This document shows, piece after piece, positions 16,413 to 23,937 of a DNA stretch of 64,000 bases. The translations under genes and the position numbers were made by a program. Numbering within the stretch: the stretch's first letter is position 1; each line of letters opens with the position of its first letter. This DNA is from Kibdelosporangium aridum (lineage in GTDB: Bacteria > Actinomycetota > Actinomycetes > Mycobacteriales > Pseudonocardiaceae). Where the stretch lies: the NCBI RefSeq assembly GCF_900176515.1, contig NZ_FWXV01000016.1, positions 62,001 through 126,000 on the forward strand, in the 5' to 3' direction. The notes under the pieces are model-generated. The model ran no database searches, had not been told where the DNA came from, and was given only the letters and a program-made list of their open reading frames with translations.

Positions 16413-17525
16413 GTGAGCAACCTGTGGGTATGGCCAGAACCGCAGTGGAAACCCAAACGCCGGCCGATCGCGCTGGCGCTCTTCCCTGCCGCGTTCCTGT
16501 TCTTCCTGGTCCGCGCCGTGGTCGACGCGTTCAGCGGGCCGTACTCCGGCTGGGTCGAGGCAGCGGTGATCATCGTCGTGGTCTTGTACTCGGCGACTTA
16601 CGTCGCATCGCTCTGGTACGGCCCGGAATCCGCTCCGGCTGTCCGCGTGTTGTACGTGGCCGTCGCCACGGTCTTCCCAGTTGTGCTGGCGATCCTGATG
16701 CAAGCCCGCGACCTGACGTACCTGACGTTCGCCATCGTCGTGGCGCTCGTGCTGCTGCCTGCCGGTATCGGACTTGCCTACGGTCTGATCGGTACCGCGG
16801 CGATGTTGCTCGCGACCGCGATTGAAGCAGGGCAGCCGGACTTTGACGCGGGCGTGGTCATGTTGGTGTTGACGGTCGCGATTTTCGCTTCCCGGGGGTT
16901 TGTCGGCAAAGCGGACGAGTTGGAGCTCGCCCGTGATGAGATCAGGACGCTCGCGGTCGCCGAGGAACGCGCGCGGGTCGCCCGTGACCTGCACGACGTC
17001 CTCGGTCACAGCCTCACCACGATCACTCTCAAAGCCGGGCTGGCCCGCCGGATCATGGAAAGTTCTGACGACATGGACCGGGCGCTGGCCGAGGTGCACG
17101 ATGTGGAGCGGTTGTCCCGGCAGGCGTTGACCGAGATCAGGGCGACCGTTTCCGGCTACCGCAAGATGTCGTTGCCCGCGGAGATCGCCAACGCCAGGGC
17201 CACGTTGCTGGCCGCGGGGATCGATGCCGATCTGCCGCAGGCGGTCGACGACGTGCCCGGCGAGCTGCAGGAGCCTTTTGGTTACGTGGTAAGAGAAGCG
17301 GTGACCAACGTGATCAGGCACAGTGGTGCGAGCAGGTGTGAGATCCGGCTGGGCCCGTCGTGGATCGAGGTCGCCGACAACGGCGCGGGATCCTCTACTG
17401 TGGACAAGAATGATGGCAACGGGCTGGCGGGCTTGCGGGAACGACTGGCCAAAGTCGGTGGTCGGCTGACGGCAACGCCCCGAGGAGAAGGCGGATTCGT
17501 GTTGCGGGCGGAAGTGGCGACGTGA
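16413..17525 (+). CDS. two-component sensor histidine kinase (DesK-like, HisKA_3)
   Basis: A membrane sensor kinase of 370 residues. The first ~165 residues contain about five hydrophobic helices. The dimerisation/phosphoacceptor segment is 'ERARVARDLHDVLGHSLTTI' with the phospho-His in 'DLHD'. The ATPase domain has 'VVREAVTNVIRHSGASRC' (N box), 'WIEVADNGAG' and 'GNGLAGLRERLAKVGG' (G boxes). This layout is the DesK/LiaS type. GTG 16413 starts just before the first helix; the frame is open upstream without similarity. The stop overlaps the response-regulator GTG, so the two are one operon. The signal is unknown; no ABC transporter is adjacent as often seen. Confidence 0.92.
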   Translation: MSNLWVWPEPQWKPKRRPIALALFPAAFLFFLVRAVVDAFSGPYSGWVEAAVIIVVVLYSATYVASLWYGPESAPAVRVLYVAVATVFPVVLAILMQARDLTYLTFAIVVALVLLPAGIGLAYGLIGTAAMLLATAIEAGQPDFDAGVVMLVLTVAIFASRGFVGKADELELARDEIRTLAVAEERARVARDLHDVLGHSLTTITLKAGLARRIMESSDDMDRALAEVHDVERLSRQALTEIRATVSGYRKMSLPAEIANARATLLAAGIDADLPQAVDDVPGELQEPFGYVVREAVTNVIRHSGASRCEIRLGPSWIEVADNGAGSSTVDKNDGNGLAGLRERLAKVGGRLTATPRGEGGFVLRAEVAT

Positions 17526-18127
17526 TCAAGGTTTTGCTTGCCGACGACCAGACGCTGGTGCGGGGCGCGCTGGCCGCGATGCTCGGCCTCGAGCCCGACA
17601 TAGAGGTCGTCGCCGAGGTCGGCACGGGCGACGACGTGCTGCCCGCGGCCCGGCGCACCCATCCGGACGTGGCGTTGCTGGACGTTCAGATGCCAGGTAA
17701 GGACGGTCTGGCCGCGGCGGCTGAACTGCGCGCCGAGATGCCCGGTTGCAAAGTGGTCATGTGCACGACTTTCGGCAGGCCCGGATACCTCAGCCGCGCG
17801 TTGGCGGCGGGCGCCGCGGGGTTCGTGGTGAAAGACGCACCGCCCGAGCAGTTGGTGGACGCCGTTCGACGAGTGCACGCCGGATTGCGGGTCGTCGATC
17901 CGACGCTGGCGGCGGAATCCCTTGCCACGGGTACCAGTCCGCTCACGGCGCGGGAACGGGACGTTCTGGCAGAATCGAGTGACGGCGGCACGATCGCGGA
18001 CATCGCGAAGTCCCTTCATCTGTCCGAAGGCACTGTCCGCAACCACTTGTCCGCGGCGATCGGCAAGACCGGAGCCCGGACGAGGGCGGAGGCCGCCCGG
18101 CTGGCCGAAGAACGCGGCTGGCTATAG
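17522..18127 (+). CDS. NarL/FixJ-family response regulator
   Basis: Partner of the upstream kinase. The receiver domain shows the acidic pair 'LLADDQ', phospho-acceptor Asp in 'VALLDVQMPGKDG' (~residue 54), Thr/Ser switch 'MCTTFGRPGY' and Lys in 'GFVVKDAPPEQL'. The C-terminal LuxR-type helix-turn-helix is 'LTARERDVLAESSDGGTIAD' followed by 'IAKSLHLSEGTVRNHLSAAI'. The length of 201 residues is normal for DesR-like regulators. It overlaps the kinase by 4 nt (GTGA). Confidence 0.93.
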   Translation: MIKVLLADDQTLVRGALAAMLGLEPDIEVVAEVGTGDDVLPAARRTHPDVALLDVQMPGKDGLAAAAELRAEMPGCKVVMCTTFGRPGYLSRALAAGAAGFVVKDAPPEQLVDAVRRVHAGLRVVDPTLAAESLATGTSPLTARERDVLAESSDGGTIADIAKSLHLSEGTVRNHLSAAIGKTGARTRAEAARLAEERGWL

Positions 18128-18190
18128 CGAAAACACGTCCGGACCAGCGGGGAAGAAAGAACTGTCGTACCCGTCTGCGATGATGCGGGA

Positions 18191-18835
18191 GTGAACATCG
18201 AAACCCGGAAAGCTGGGATCAAGGAGTGGACAAGGCGGGGCCTGATCGGCTTCGTGCTGATGCTCGCCCTGGTCGTCGGCGGCACGGGTTTCCGCGTGTG
18301 GCAGCAGGCCCGGCAGGATGATCGGACCAAGGCGGACGCGGTTGTCGTACTCGGAGCGGCGCAGTACGCGGGCCGTCCGTCACCGATCCTCGAAGCCCGG
18401 CTGCGGCATGCGAAGAACCTGTTCGACCGGGGCGTGGCCGGACACATCATCACCGGCGGCGGACGGCGGAGCGGTGACCGTTATACGGAGGCGGAGGCAG
18501 GACTGCGGTGGCTGACGTCACAAGGTGTGCCGCGTGACCGAGTGATCGTTGTCGGCGAGGGCAGCGACACTTTGGGTACGATCAACGCGGTGGCGAAGAC
18601 CGCGTTGGACCGTGGCTGGCACACCGCGGTGATAGTCAGCGATCCGTGGCACTCCTTACGTGCCCGCACAATGGCGCATGACGCGGGCCTGTCGGCGTGG
18701 ACGTCACCGACCCACACCGGTCCGGTCGTGCAGACCAGGGAAATCCAGGCGAAATACATCCTCAGGGAGACGGCCGCGCTGTTGTACTACCGCGTGTTCA
18801 ACGCGCCGGCTGACGACATCGGTGTTGATCTCTGA
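18191..18835 (+). CDS. YdcF/SanA-like (DUF218) membrane-anchored protein
   Basis: A 214-residue protein with one N-terminal transmembrane helix ('GLIGFVLMLALVVGGTGF', ~17-34) and an extracytoplasmic DUF218 domain: 'ADAVVVLGAAQYAGRPSPIL', 'HIITGGGRRSGDRYTEAEAG', 'VIVVGEGSDTLGTINAVAK', 'VIVSDPWHSLRARTMA'. DUF218 proteins are linked to envelope integrity and vancomycin sensitivity in E. coli (SanA), with an unknown reaction. GTG 18191 follows a spacer after the regulator gene and may or may not be in the same operon. Confidence 0.88.
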   Translation: MNIETRKAGIKEWTRRGLIGFVLMLALVVGGTGFRVWQQARQDDRTKADAVVVLGAAQYAGRPSPILEARLRHAKNLFDRGVAGHIITGGGRRSGDRYTEAEAGLRWLTSQGVPRDRVIVVGEGSDTLGTINAVAKTALDRGWHTAVIVSDPWHSLRARTMAHDAGLSAWTSPTHTGPVVQTREIQAKYILRETAALLYYRVFNAPADDIGVDL

Positions 18836-18899
18836 TGAGAGAACCATCGACTCGACGAGCTGCTCATGCGCTGGCAAGTACGAGGCTGGAAAGAAGCGC

Positions 18900-20159
18900 A
18901 TGAGCACCGCACGGGGATACACCACGCACGACGCGGCTCGAATGTTCGACGAGCCAACGAAAGGAGGTGGGCTGCCGGGTTCGGCACAGCCCAGACGAAG
19001 CCCGTACGCACGTGACCGAGCGAGAGTTCTGCATTCGGCTGCATTACGCCGGCTCGCGGGCAAGACGCAGGTCGTCGGTCCGGGTGAGGGGACCGAGGTC
19101 TACGGCGTGCCGCGGACACGGCTGACGCATTCGCTGGAAGTCGCCCAGATCGGCAGGGAGGTCGCGGAAGAGCTGGGCTGCGACCCCGACATCGTGGACA
19201 CCGCCGGGCTGGCCCACGACATCGGTCACCCGCCGTTCGGCCACAACGGGGAGTCGGCACTGGACGCGGCGGCGGCCGACTACGGCGGTTTCGAAGGCAA
19301 CGCCCAGACATTGCGGATCTTGACCAGGCTCGAGCACAAGGCTGGGGACGCCGGGCTGAACCTGACCAGGGCGGTGCTGGACGCGTCGGTGAAGTACCCG
19401 TGGCCACGTACGGCCGGAACGCGCAAGTTCGGCGTGTACGAGGACGACCGGGCGGTGTTCGACTGGATCCGCGAGGGCGCGCCGGAGCGACGGTGCTGCC
19501 TTGAGGCTCAGGTCATGGACTGGTCGGATGACGTGGCGTACTCGGTGCACGACGTCGAGGACGGCATCCGGGCGGGCCGGATCTCGCTGGGGGTGCTGGC
19601 CGACGCGGAGGAACGGGCGGCTGTCGCGGAGCTGGCGGCCAAGCATTTCTCGGCGGAGCCGTTCTCGGAGCTGGAGGCGGGAGCGGCGCATCTGCTGGAC
19701 CTGCCCGCCGTGGCGGCGGCGGTCGGGTACGACGGGTCGATCGGTGCGCAAGTCGCGTTGAAGCGGCTGACCAGCGAGCTGGTGGGGCGGTTCGCCGCGG
19801 CGGCGGTCGGCGAGACGAGGCGAGTGCACGGTGATGGGCAACTGGTCAGGTACAGCGCTGACCTGGTGGTGCCGCGGCAGGCGGCCGTCGAGGTCGCGCT
19901 GCTGAAGTCGGTGGCGTTGCGGTACGTGATGAGTGACCCGGCACGGCTGGCGATGCAGGACAGGCAGCGGCAGCTCTTGACGGAGTTGCTGACGGCATTG
20001 GGGGAGCGGGCGCCGGATGTGCTGGAACCGGCGTTCCAGCCCGCGTGGCGAGACGCGGGTGATGACACGCAGCGGTTCCGGGTGCTGATCGACCAGGTCG
20101 CGTCCTTGACCGACGCGCAGGCCGTGGCCTGGCATGAGGCGTTCGTTCGCTCGCGGTGA
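18900..20159 (+). CDS. dgt: deoxyguanosinetriphosphate triphosphohydrolase-like protein
   Basis: HD-superfamily hydrolase cleaving dGTP (or other dNTPs) to the nucleoside and triphosphate. The metal-binding motif reads 'RTRLTHSLEVAQIGREVAEE' then 'DTAGLAHDIGHPPFGHNGE', with the H...HD pattern. 'DWSDDVAYSVHDVEDGI' supplies the late Asp. Start ATG 18900 gives 419 residues, normal for type-2 dGTPases. The ribosome-binding site is weak (GGAAAG). Upstream of dnaG by one gene cluster, as in other actinobacteria, where dgt-dnaG are neighbours. Confidence 0.94.
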   Translation: MSTARGYTTHDAARMFDEPTKGGGLPGSAQPRRSPYARDRARVLHSAALRRLAGKTQVVGPGEGTEVYGVPRTRLTHSLEVAQIGREVAEELGCDPDIVDTAGLAHDIGHPPFGHNGESALDAAAADYGGFEGNAQTLRILTRLEHKAGDAGLNLTRAVLDASVKYPWPRTAGTRKFGVYEDDRAVFDWIREGAPERRCCLEAQVMDWSDDVAYSVHDVEDGIRAGRISLGVLADAEERAAVAELAAKHFSAEPFSELEAGAAHLLDLPAVAAAVGYDGSIGAQVALKRLTSELVGRFAAAAVGETRRVHGDGQLVRYSADLVVPRQAAVEVALLKSVALRYVMSDPARLAMQDRQRQLLTELLTALGERAPDVLEPAFQPAWRDAGDDTQRFRVLIDQVASLTDAQAVAWHEAFVRSR

Positions 20160-20195
20160 ACTGCCTGCGGCTGTGACCGGTGGCACACTCGGGGT

Positions 20196-20417
20196 ATGGC
20201 CAACCCACTGACGCGTGCGATTCGCTCGTTGCTCCGGCGCTTGCTGAGGCGACGGGTGCCTGCCGGTGCCGGGCCAGGGCGACCTGGTGAGGCAGGCGGT
20301 TCGGCTGGAGTGCGCGAACCGCGCCGACCGAAACCGACCGGCCCGCAGTCCGCTGCGGGCGTGAAACCAGACCCCCAGGAGGGACAGACGATCACACTGA
20401 AGGACCCGCGTAGGTGA
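20196..20417 (+). CDS. small basic hypothetical protein preceding the serpin gene
   Basis: A 73-residue, strongly basic protein: 'AIRSLLRRLLRRRVPAGAG' near the start, then a Gly/Pro/Arg-rich disordered region. The evidence that it is real is its stop overlapping the serpin GTG (GTGA at 20414-20417), which suggests translational coupling. No family recognised. The N-terminal amphipathic Arg/Leu segment could contact membrane or nucleic acid; this is inference. Confidence 0.55.
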   Translation: MANPLTRAIRSLLRRLLRRRVPAGAGPGRPGEAGGSAGVREPRRPKPTGPQSAAGVKPDPQEGQTITLKDPRR

Positions 20418-21544
20418 GTCGCCAATCGGTGAACGTGCAGGCCCATTTGGACTTCACGGTCGAGGTGCAGGATGCCCTCGCCCAAGGTGATCCGGCGGCC
20501 AACACCGTCTGGTCGCCGTACTCGGTCGCCAGCGCGCTGGCCTTGGTCACCCGCGGTGCGGCGGGCACGACCAAGGACGAACTGGTGTCGCTGCTGCTCG
20601 GGGACAAGTCCGCCGAGATCGAGGACCTGATCCGGTTGCTGGACAAGGCCGAGCGATTGGCCGAGCCGCACGGTGACCAGGAACCACCGGTGCTTGAGGT
20701 GGCCAACACACTGTGGGCCGACAAGCGCATCAGGATCAGGCAGGCCTTCGCGTCGGCGCTGGAGAACATGCCGAGCGGCTCGGTCAGATCGGCGCCGTTC
20801 CGCGACGACCCAGAGGGCGCGCGCAACCTGATCAACACCGATGTGGCCAAGACGACCAGGAACCTGATCCCGGAGTTGCTGCCAGAAGGGGTGATCAAGA
20901 ACGACACCATTGCCGCGCTGGTCAACGCGCTGTACCTGAAGGTCGCTTGGCGCAACAAGTTCGAGGAGGCCGCGACTGAATCGCGTCCGTTCAACGCGCC
21001 GAGTGGCGTGGTGCAGGTGCCGACCATGTGGGTCAGCGAAAACCTGGGCTACGCAAGGGCTTCCGGCTGGCAAGTGGTCGCGATGCCGGCGATTGGCGGA
21101 GTCGAGGCGGTCGTCCTGCTGCCGGACGGCGGTGAGTTGCCCACTGTGGACGCGACGACACTGAAGACGTTGGTGGACAAGCCAAAGCGGCAGAAGGTCA
21201 GCCTGCGGATGCCGAAGCTGCGGCTGAAGCTGGGTGCCGAGCTGACCAATGTGCTCAACCAGCTCGGGGTGCGAACCGTCTTCACCGACTCCGCGGATCT
21301 GAGCGGGATCAGCGAGGACCCGTTGGCCGTTCAGGCGGTCATCCACGAGTCCGTGCTCAAGATCGACGAGCAAGGGCTCGAGGGCGCGGCCGCGACCGCG
21401 GTGATGATGCGGACGCTGTCCTTGGACACGTCCCAACCGGTCGAGGTCACCGTGGACCGTCCGTTCCTGCTGCTGGTGCGGCACAAGGACACCGGTGTCG
21501 TGTACTTCTCGGCACGGGTGAACGACCCCTCCAAGACGGGCTGA
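20414..21544 (+). CDS. serpin-family protease inhibitor without a signal peptide
   Basis: A 376-residue serpin. Recognisable blocks: 'NTVWSPYSVASALALVTRGA' (~residues 30-49), 'AALVNALYLKVAWRNKF', 'VIHESVLKIDEQGLEGAAAT' (reactive-centre hinge) and the C-terminal 'RPFLLLVRHKDTGVVYFSAR'. Numbering from the conserved hinge puts P1-P1' at about Leu-Ser in 'MMRTLSL', predicting an inhibitor of chymotrypsin/subtilisin-like enzymes. There is no signal peptide, so it should act inside the cell. Hinge residues are small (Gly/Ala/Thr), as in inhibitory serpins. Its target is unknown; a streptogrisin-like protease gene is in the window but 41 kb away. Confidence 0.92.
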   Translation: MSRQSVNVQAHLDFTVEVQDALAQGDPAANTVWSPYSVASALALVTRGAAGTTKDELVSLLLGDKSAEIEDLIRLLDKAERLAEPHGDQEPPVLEVANTLWADKRIRIRQAFASALENMPSGSVRSAPFRDDPEGARNLINTDVAKTTRNLIPELLPEGVIKNDTIAALVNALYLKVAWRNKFEEAATESRPFNAPSGVVQVPTMWVSENLGYARASGWQVVAMPAIGGVEAVVLLPDGGELPTVDATTLKTLVDKPKRQKVSLRMPKLRLKLGAELTNVLNQLGVRTVFTDSADLSGISEDPLAVQAVIHESVLKIDEQGLEGAAATAVMMRTLSLDTSQPVEVTVDRPFLLLVRHKDTGVVYFSARVNDPSKTG

Positions 21545-21571
21545 AGGGCGGGCTCGGCATAGGCTGGCGCG

Positions 21572-22363
21572 ATGTCACCTGTGCGAGTCGAGCGGTCAGG
21601 TCCGGTGTGGACAGTCGTGCTGTCGCGGCCGGAGGCACGTAACGCGGTTGACGGGGCGACGGCACGCGCGCTCGCGGACGCGTTCCGCGAGTTTGACGCG
21701 GCCGAAGACGCTGCTGTCGCGGTGTTGTGGGGCGAGGGCGGGACATTCTGCGCTGGCGCCGACCTCAAGGCCATCGGGACCGAGCGGAGCAACAGGGTCG
21801 AGCGGGACGGCGACGGACCCATGGGGCCGACCCGGATGCGGCTGGGCAAACCGGTGATCGCCGCGGTGGCCGGATACGCCGTGGCAGGCGGCCTCGAGCT
21901 GGCCACCTGGTGCGACCTCCGGGTGGCGGCGGAGGACGCGGTCTTCGGCGTGTTCTGCCGACGCTGGGGTGTCCCGCTGATCGATGGCGGCACCGTCCGG
22001 CTGCCCAGGCTGATCGGCCATAGCCGGGCCATGGACATGATCCTCACCGGGCGTGCCGTACCGGCACAGGAAGCGCTGGACATCGGCCTGGCGAACCGGG
22101 TCGTGCCCGTGGGTGAGGAGCGTGTGGCTGCCGAGGCACTGGCGGCCGAACTGGCGCGGCTGCCGCAGACGTGTATGCGCCAGGACCGGCTGTCGGTGCT
22201 TGGCCAGTGGGGCCTGGACGAGGACGCTGCGATCGCCCAGGAACTCGAGCACGGGCTCGTCTCGCTGGCCGACGGTGCACTGGCCGGCGCGGCGCGGTTC
22301 GCCGCGGGTGCGGGCAGGCACGGCGCCAAGGCGACCGAACAGGACACCAACGGCAAAGACTGA
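21572..22363 (+). CDS. enoyl-CoA hydratase/isomerase (crotonase) family protein
   Basis: A crotonase-fold enzyme of 263 residues. Oxyanion-hole segments are 'WGEGGTFCAGADLKAIG' (~52-68) and 'VAGYAVAGGLELATWCDLRV' (~97-116). The second catalytic Glu position seems to be replaced: after 'FGVFCRRWGVPLIDGGTVRL' the usual Glu of 'GxxxEA' hydratases is not evident, so the exact reaction (hydratase, isomerase or other) is open. The C-terminal helix region is present. It starts 27 nt after the serpin stop. Confidence 0.87.
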   Translation: MSPVRVERSGPVWTVVLSRPEARNAVDGATARALADAFREFDAAEDAAVAVLWGEGGTFCAGADLKAIGTERSNRVERDGDGPMGPTRMRLGKPVIAAVAGYAVAGGLELATWCDLRVAAEDAVFGVFCRRWGVPLIDGGTVRLPRLIGHSRAMDMILTGRAVPAQEALDIGLANRVVPVGEERVAAEALAAELARLPQTCMRQDRLSVLGQWGLDEDAAIAQELEHGLVSLADGALAGAARFAAGAGRHGAKATEQDTNGKD

Positions 22364-22369
22364 ACCGGC

Positions 22370-22396
22370 TGTCACACACTTCGGGGCTGTCTCGTC
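22370..22396 (+). promoter_or_regulatory. ECF41 (SigJ-type) sigma-factor promoter
   Basis: TGTCACA at 22370-22376, exactly 16 nt, then CGTC at 22393-22396. This is, as I recall it, the published consensus for ECF41-dependent promoters. It lies 35 nt upstream of the carboxymuconolactone decarboxylase start, and the adjacent gene on the other strand encodes an ECF41 sigma factor. Confidence 0.8.
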
Positions 22397-22430
22397 TGGA
22401 TCTGTGAACCAGGACGAGAGGAGCAAGGCC

Positions 22431-23000
22431 ATGTCTCGGATTGTTGGTGTGGCACCCAAGAAGGCAGGCATTTTCGGCCGGTTGATCTACCGCATGGCGG
22501 CCAAGCGGTACGGCGTGCTGATGGAGCCACTGGCCGTCACCAGGCATCACGGCGGGTTGTTCTACACGTACGCCGTGCACGAGCTGCTGGCTGAGCGGGC
22601 GAGCAAGGTCGTCCCGAAGCCGGTGCGTGAGCTGGCCGTTTACCGGGCTGCCGTCCGGCTTGGGTGCGAGTGGTGCATCGACTTCGGCACCATGCTCCAG
22701 CGTTTGGACGGACTGGACATCGATCGGCTGAAGGAGATCGACAACTACGCCACTTCACCGAAGTTCACGCACGAGGAGCGGCTGGCGATCGCGTACGCCG
22801 ACGCGTTGACCGCCACGCCAGTGCAGGTGACCGACGAACAAGTCGCCGAACTGGTCGCGGCGTTCGGTGAGAAGGGCGTGATCGAACTCACCTACCAGAT
22901 CACGCTGGAGAACATGCGGGCCCGGTTCAACAGCGGCCTTGGCATCACCGAACAGGGTTTCTCGTCCGGTGACGCCTGCCGGGTCCCGCTCACACAGTGA
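22431..23000 (+). CDS. carboxymuconolactone decarboxylase (AhpD-like) family protein, ECF41 partner
   Basis: A 189-residue all-helical CMD/AhpD-fold protein with the redox motif Cys-x-x-Cys in 'LGCEWCIDFGTML' and later 'FTHEERLAIAYADALTATPV'. ECF41 sigma factors are typically encoded beside CMD, oxidoreductase or epimerase genes that they transcribe, and this gene fits. ATG 22431 has GAGAGGAG upstream. Transcription from the 22370-22396 promoter would give a short leader. The 3' end overlaps the convergent sigma-factor gene by 11 nt. The physiological substrate is unknown; a peroxidase-like or redox role is likely. Confidence 0.9.
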   Translation: MSRIVGVAPKKAGIFGRLIYRMAAKRYGVLMEPLAVTRHHGGLFYTYAVHELLAERASKVVPKPVRELAVYRAAVRLGCEWCIDFGTMLQRLDGLDIDRLKEIDNYATSPKFTHEERLAIAYADALTATPVQVTDEQVAELVAAFGEKGVIELTYQITLENMRARFNSGLGITEQGFSSGDACRVPLTQ

Positions 23001-23910
23001 CCCGGGTGAGCTTCTCGGGGTTCGCGACGTCGTAGAACCCGACCACTTTGCCGTCCCGGATGGCGAACGCGGACACTCTGCGGGTCATCTCCAGGTGTTC
23101 CGCGTCGCCGGGCCGGTCCGGCAGCAGTACGCCGAGATCGCCGTTGACCAGTACCGGCTGCCCGACTGCGACACCCTCTGGCAGGTTGTACCGGACCATG
23201 AGGCCCAGCAGGAACCGCGCCACCTTTTCGGCGCCGTGAATGACCCGGCGCGCGGTGCGGGCTTTGCCGTCCGCGTCGCCGATCAGCGCCACGTCCGGGT
23301 GCAGTAGCTCGACGACGGCCTGCAGGTCACCACTGGCCAGCGCGGCTGTGAAGCGCTCGAGCAGCCCTCGCTGCTCGTCCAGCGAGGCCCTCGGCGGTGG
23401 GTTGGCGTCGGCGACCGCTTTGCGACCCCTGGAGGCGTACTGGCGGGCCGTGGCCGCGGAAACGCCGAGGGTTTCGGCGATCTCGTCGAACGGGACGCCG
23501 AACGCGTCGTGCAGCACGAAGGCGACTCGCTGTTCGGGAGTCATCTTGTCCAGGACGACCAGTGCCGCCATCCGCACGCCGTCGTCGCGCACGATCGTTT
23601 CCAGCGGGTCTTCGCCCGGCGCGCCGCTGAGCGGCGTCACCAGCGGTTCGGGCAGCCAGGAGCCGGTGTAGCGCTCACGCCGGACGGCCGCGGATCGCAG
23701 CCGGTCAAGGCAGATCCGGCCGACCACGGTGGTCAGCCACCCCTTGAGGTCCTTGATCTCCGATCGGTCCACAGTGGACAATCGGAGCCAGGCCTCCTGC
23801 ACCGCGTCCTCCGCGTCGGCGAGCGTGCTCGTGAGCCGGTACGCGACACCCAGCAGGTGCGTCCGGTACTCGGAGAACTCCTCGGCGAGGGTGTCCAGGC
23901 TGACCGTCAC
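22990..23910 (-). CDS. sigJ: ECF41-group RNA polymerase sigma factor (SigJ-like)
   Basis: An ECF sigma factor of 306 residues. Region 2 is 'LLGVAYRLTSTLADAEDAVQ' and region 4 is 'MTPEQRVAFVLHDAFGVPFD' to 'VSAATARQYASRGRKAV'. The group-specific traits of ECF41 are both visible: the linker motif 'YTGSWLPEP', and a C-terminal SnoaL-like domain of about 110 residues ending in 'NPEKL'. In this group the C-terminal domain replaces an anti-sigma factor and modulates activity. GTG 23910 starts at 'TVSLDTLAEEF'; the frame remains open upstream only as antisense to dnaG. Its regulated partner is the convergent CMD gene. Confidence 0.93.
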   Translation of the reverse strand: MTVSLDTLAEEFSEYRTHLLGVAYRLTSTLADAEDAVQEAWLRLSTVDRSEIKDLKGWLTTVVGRICLDRLRSAAVRRERYTGSWLPEPLVTPLSGAPGEDPLETIVRDDGVRMAALVVLDKMTPEQRVAFVLHDAFGVPFDEIAETLGVSAATARQYASRGRKAVADANPPPRASLDEQRGLLERFTAALASGDLQAVVELLHPDVALIGDADGKARTARRVIHGAEKVARFLLGLMVRYNLPEGVAVGQPVLVNGDLGVLLPDRPGDAEHLEMTRRVSAFAIRDGKVVGFYDVANPEKLTRVTV

Positions 23911-23937
23911 ACTCGCATCGTAGGCGCCAGGCCTAAC

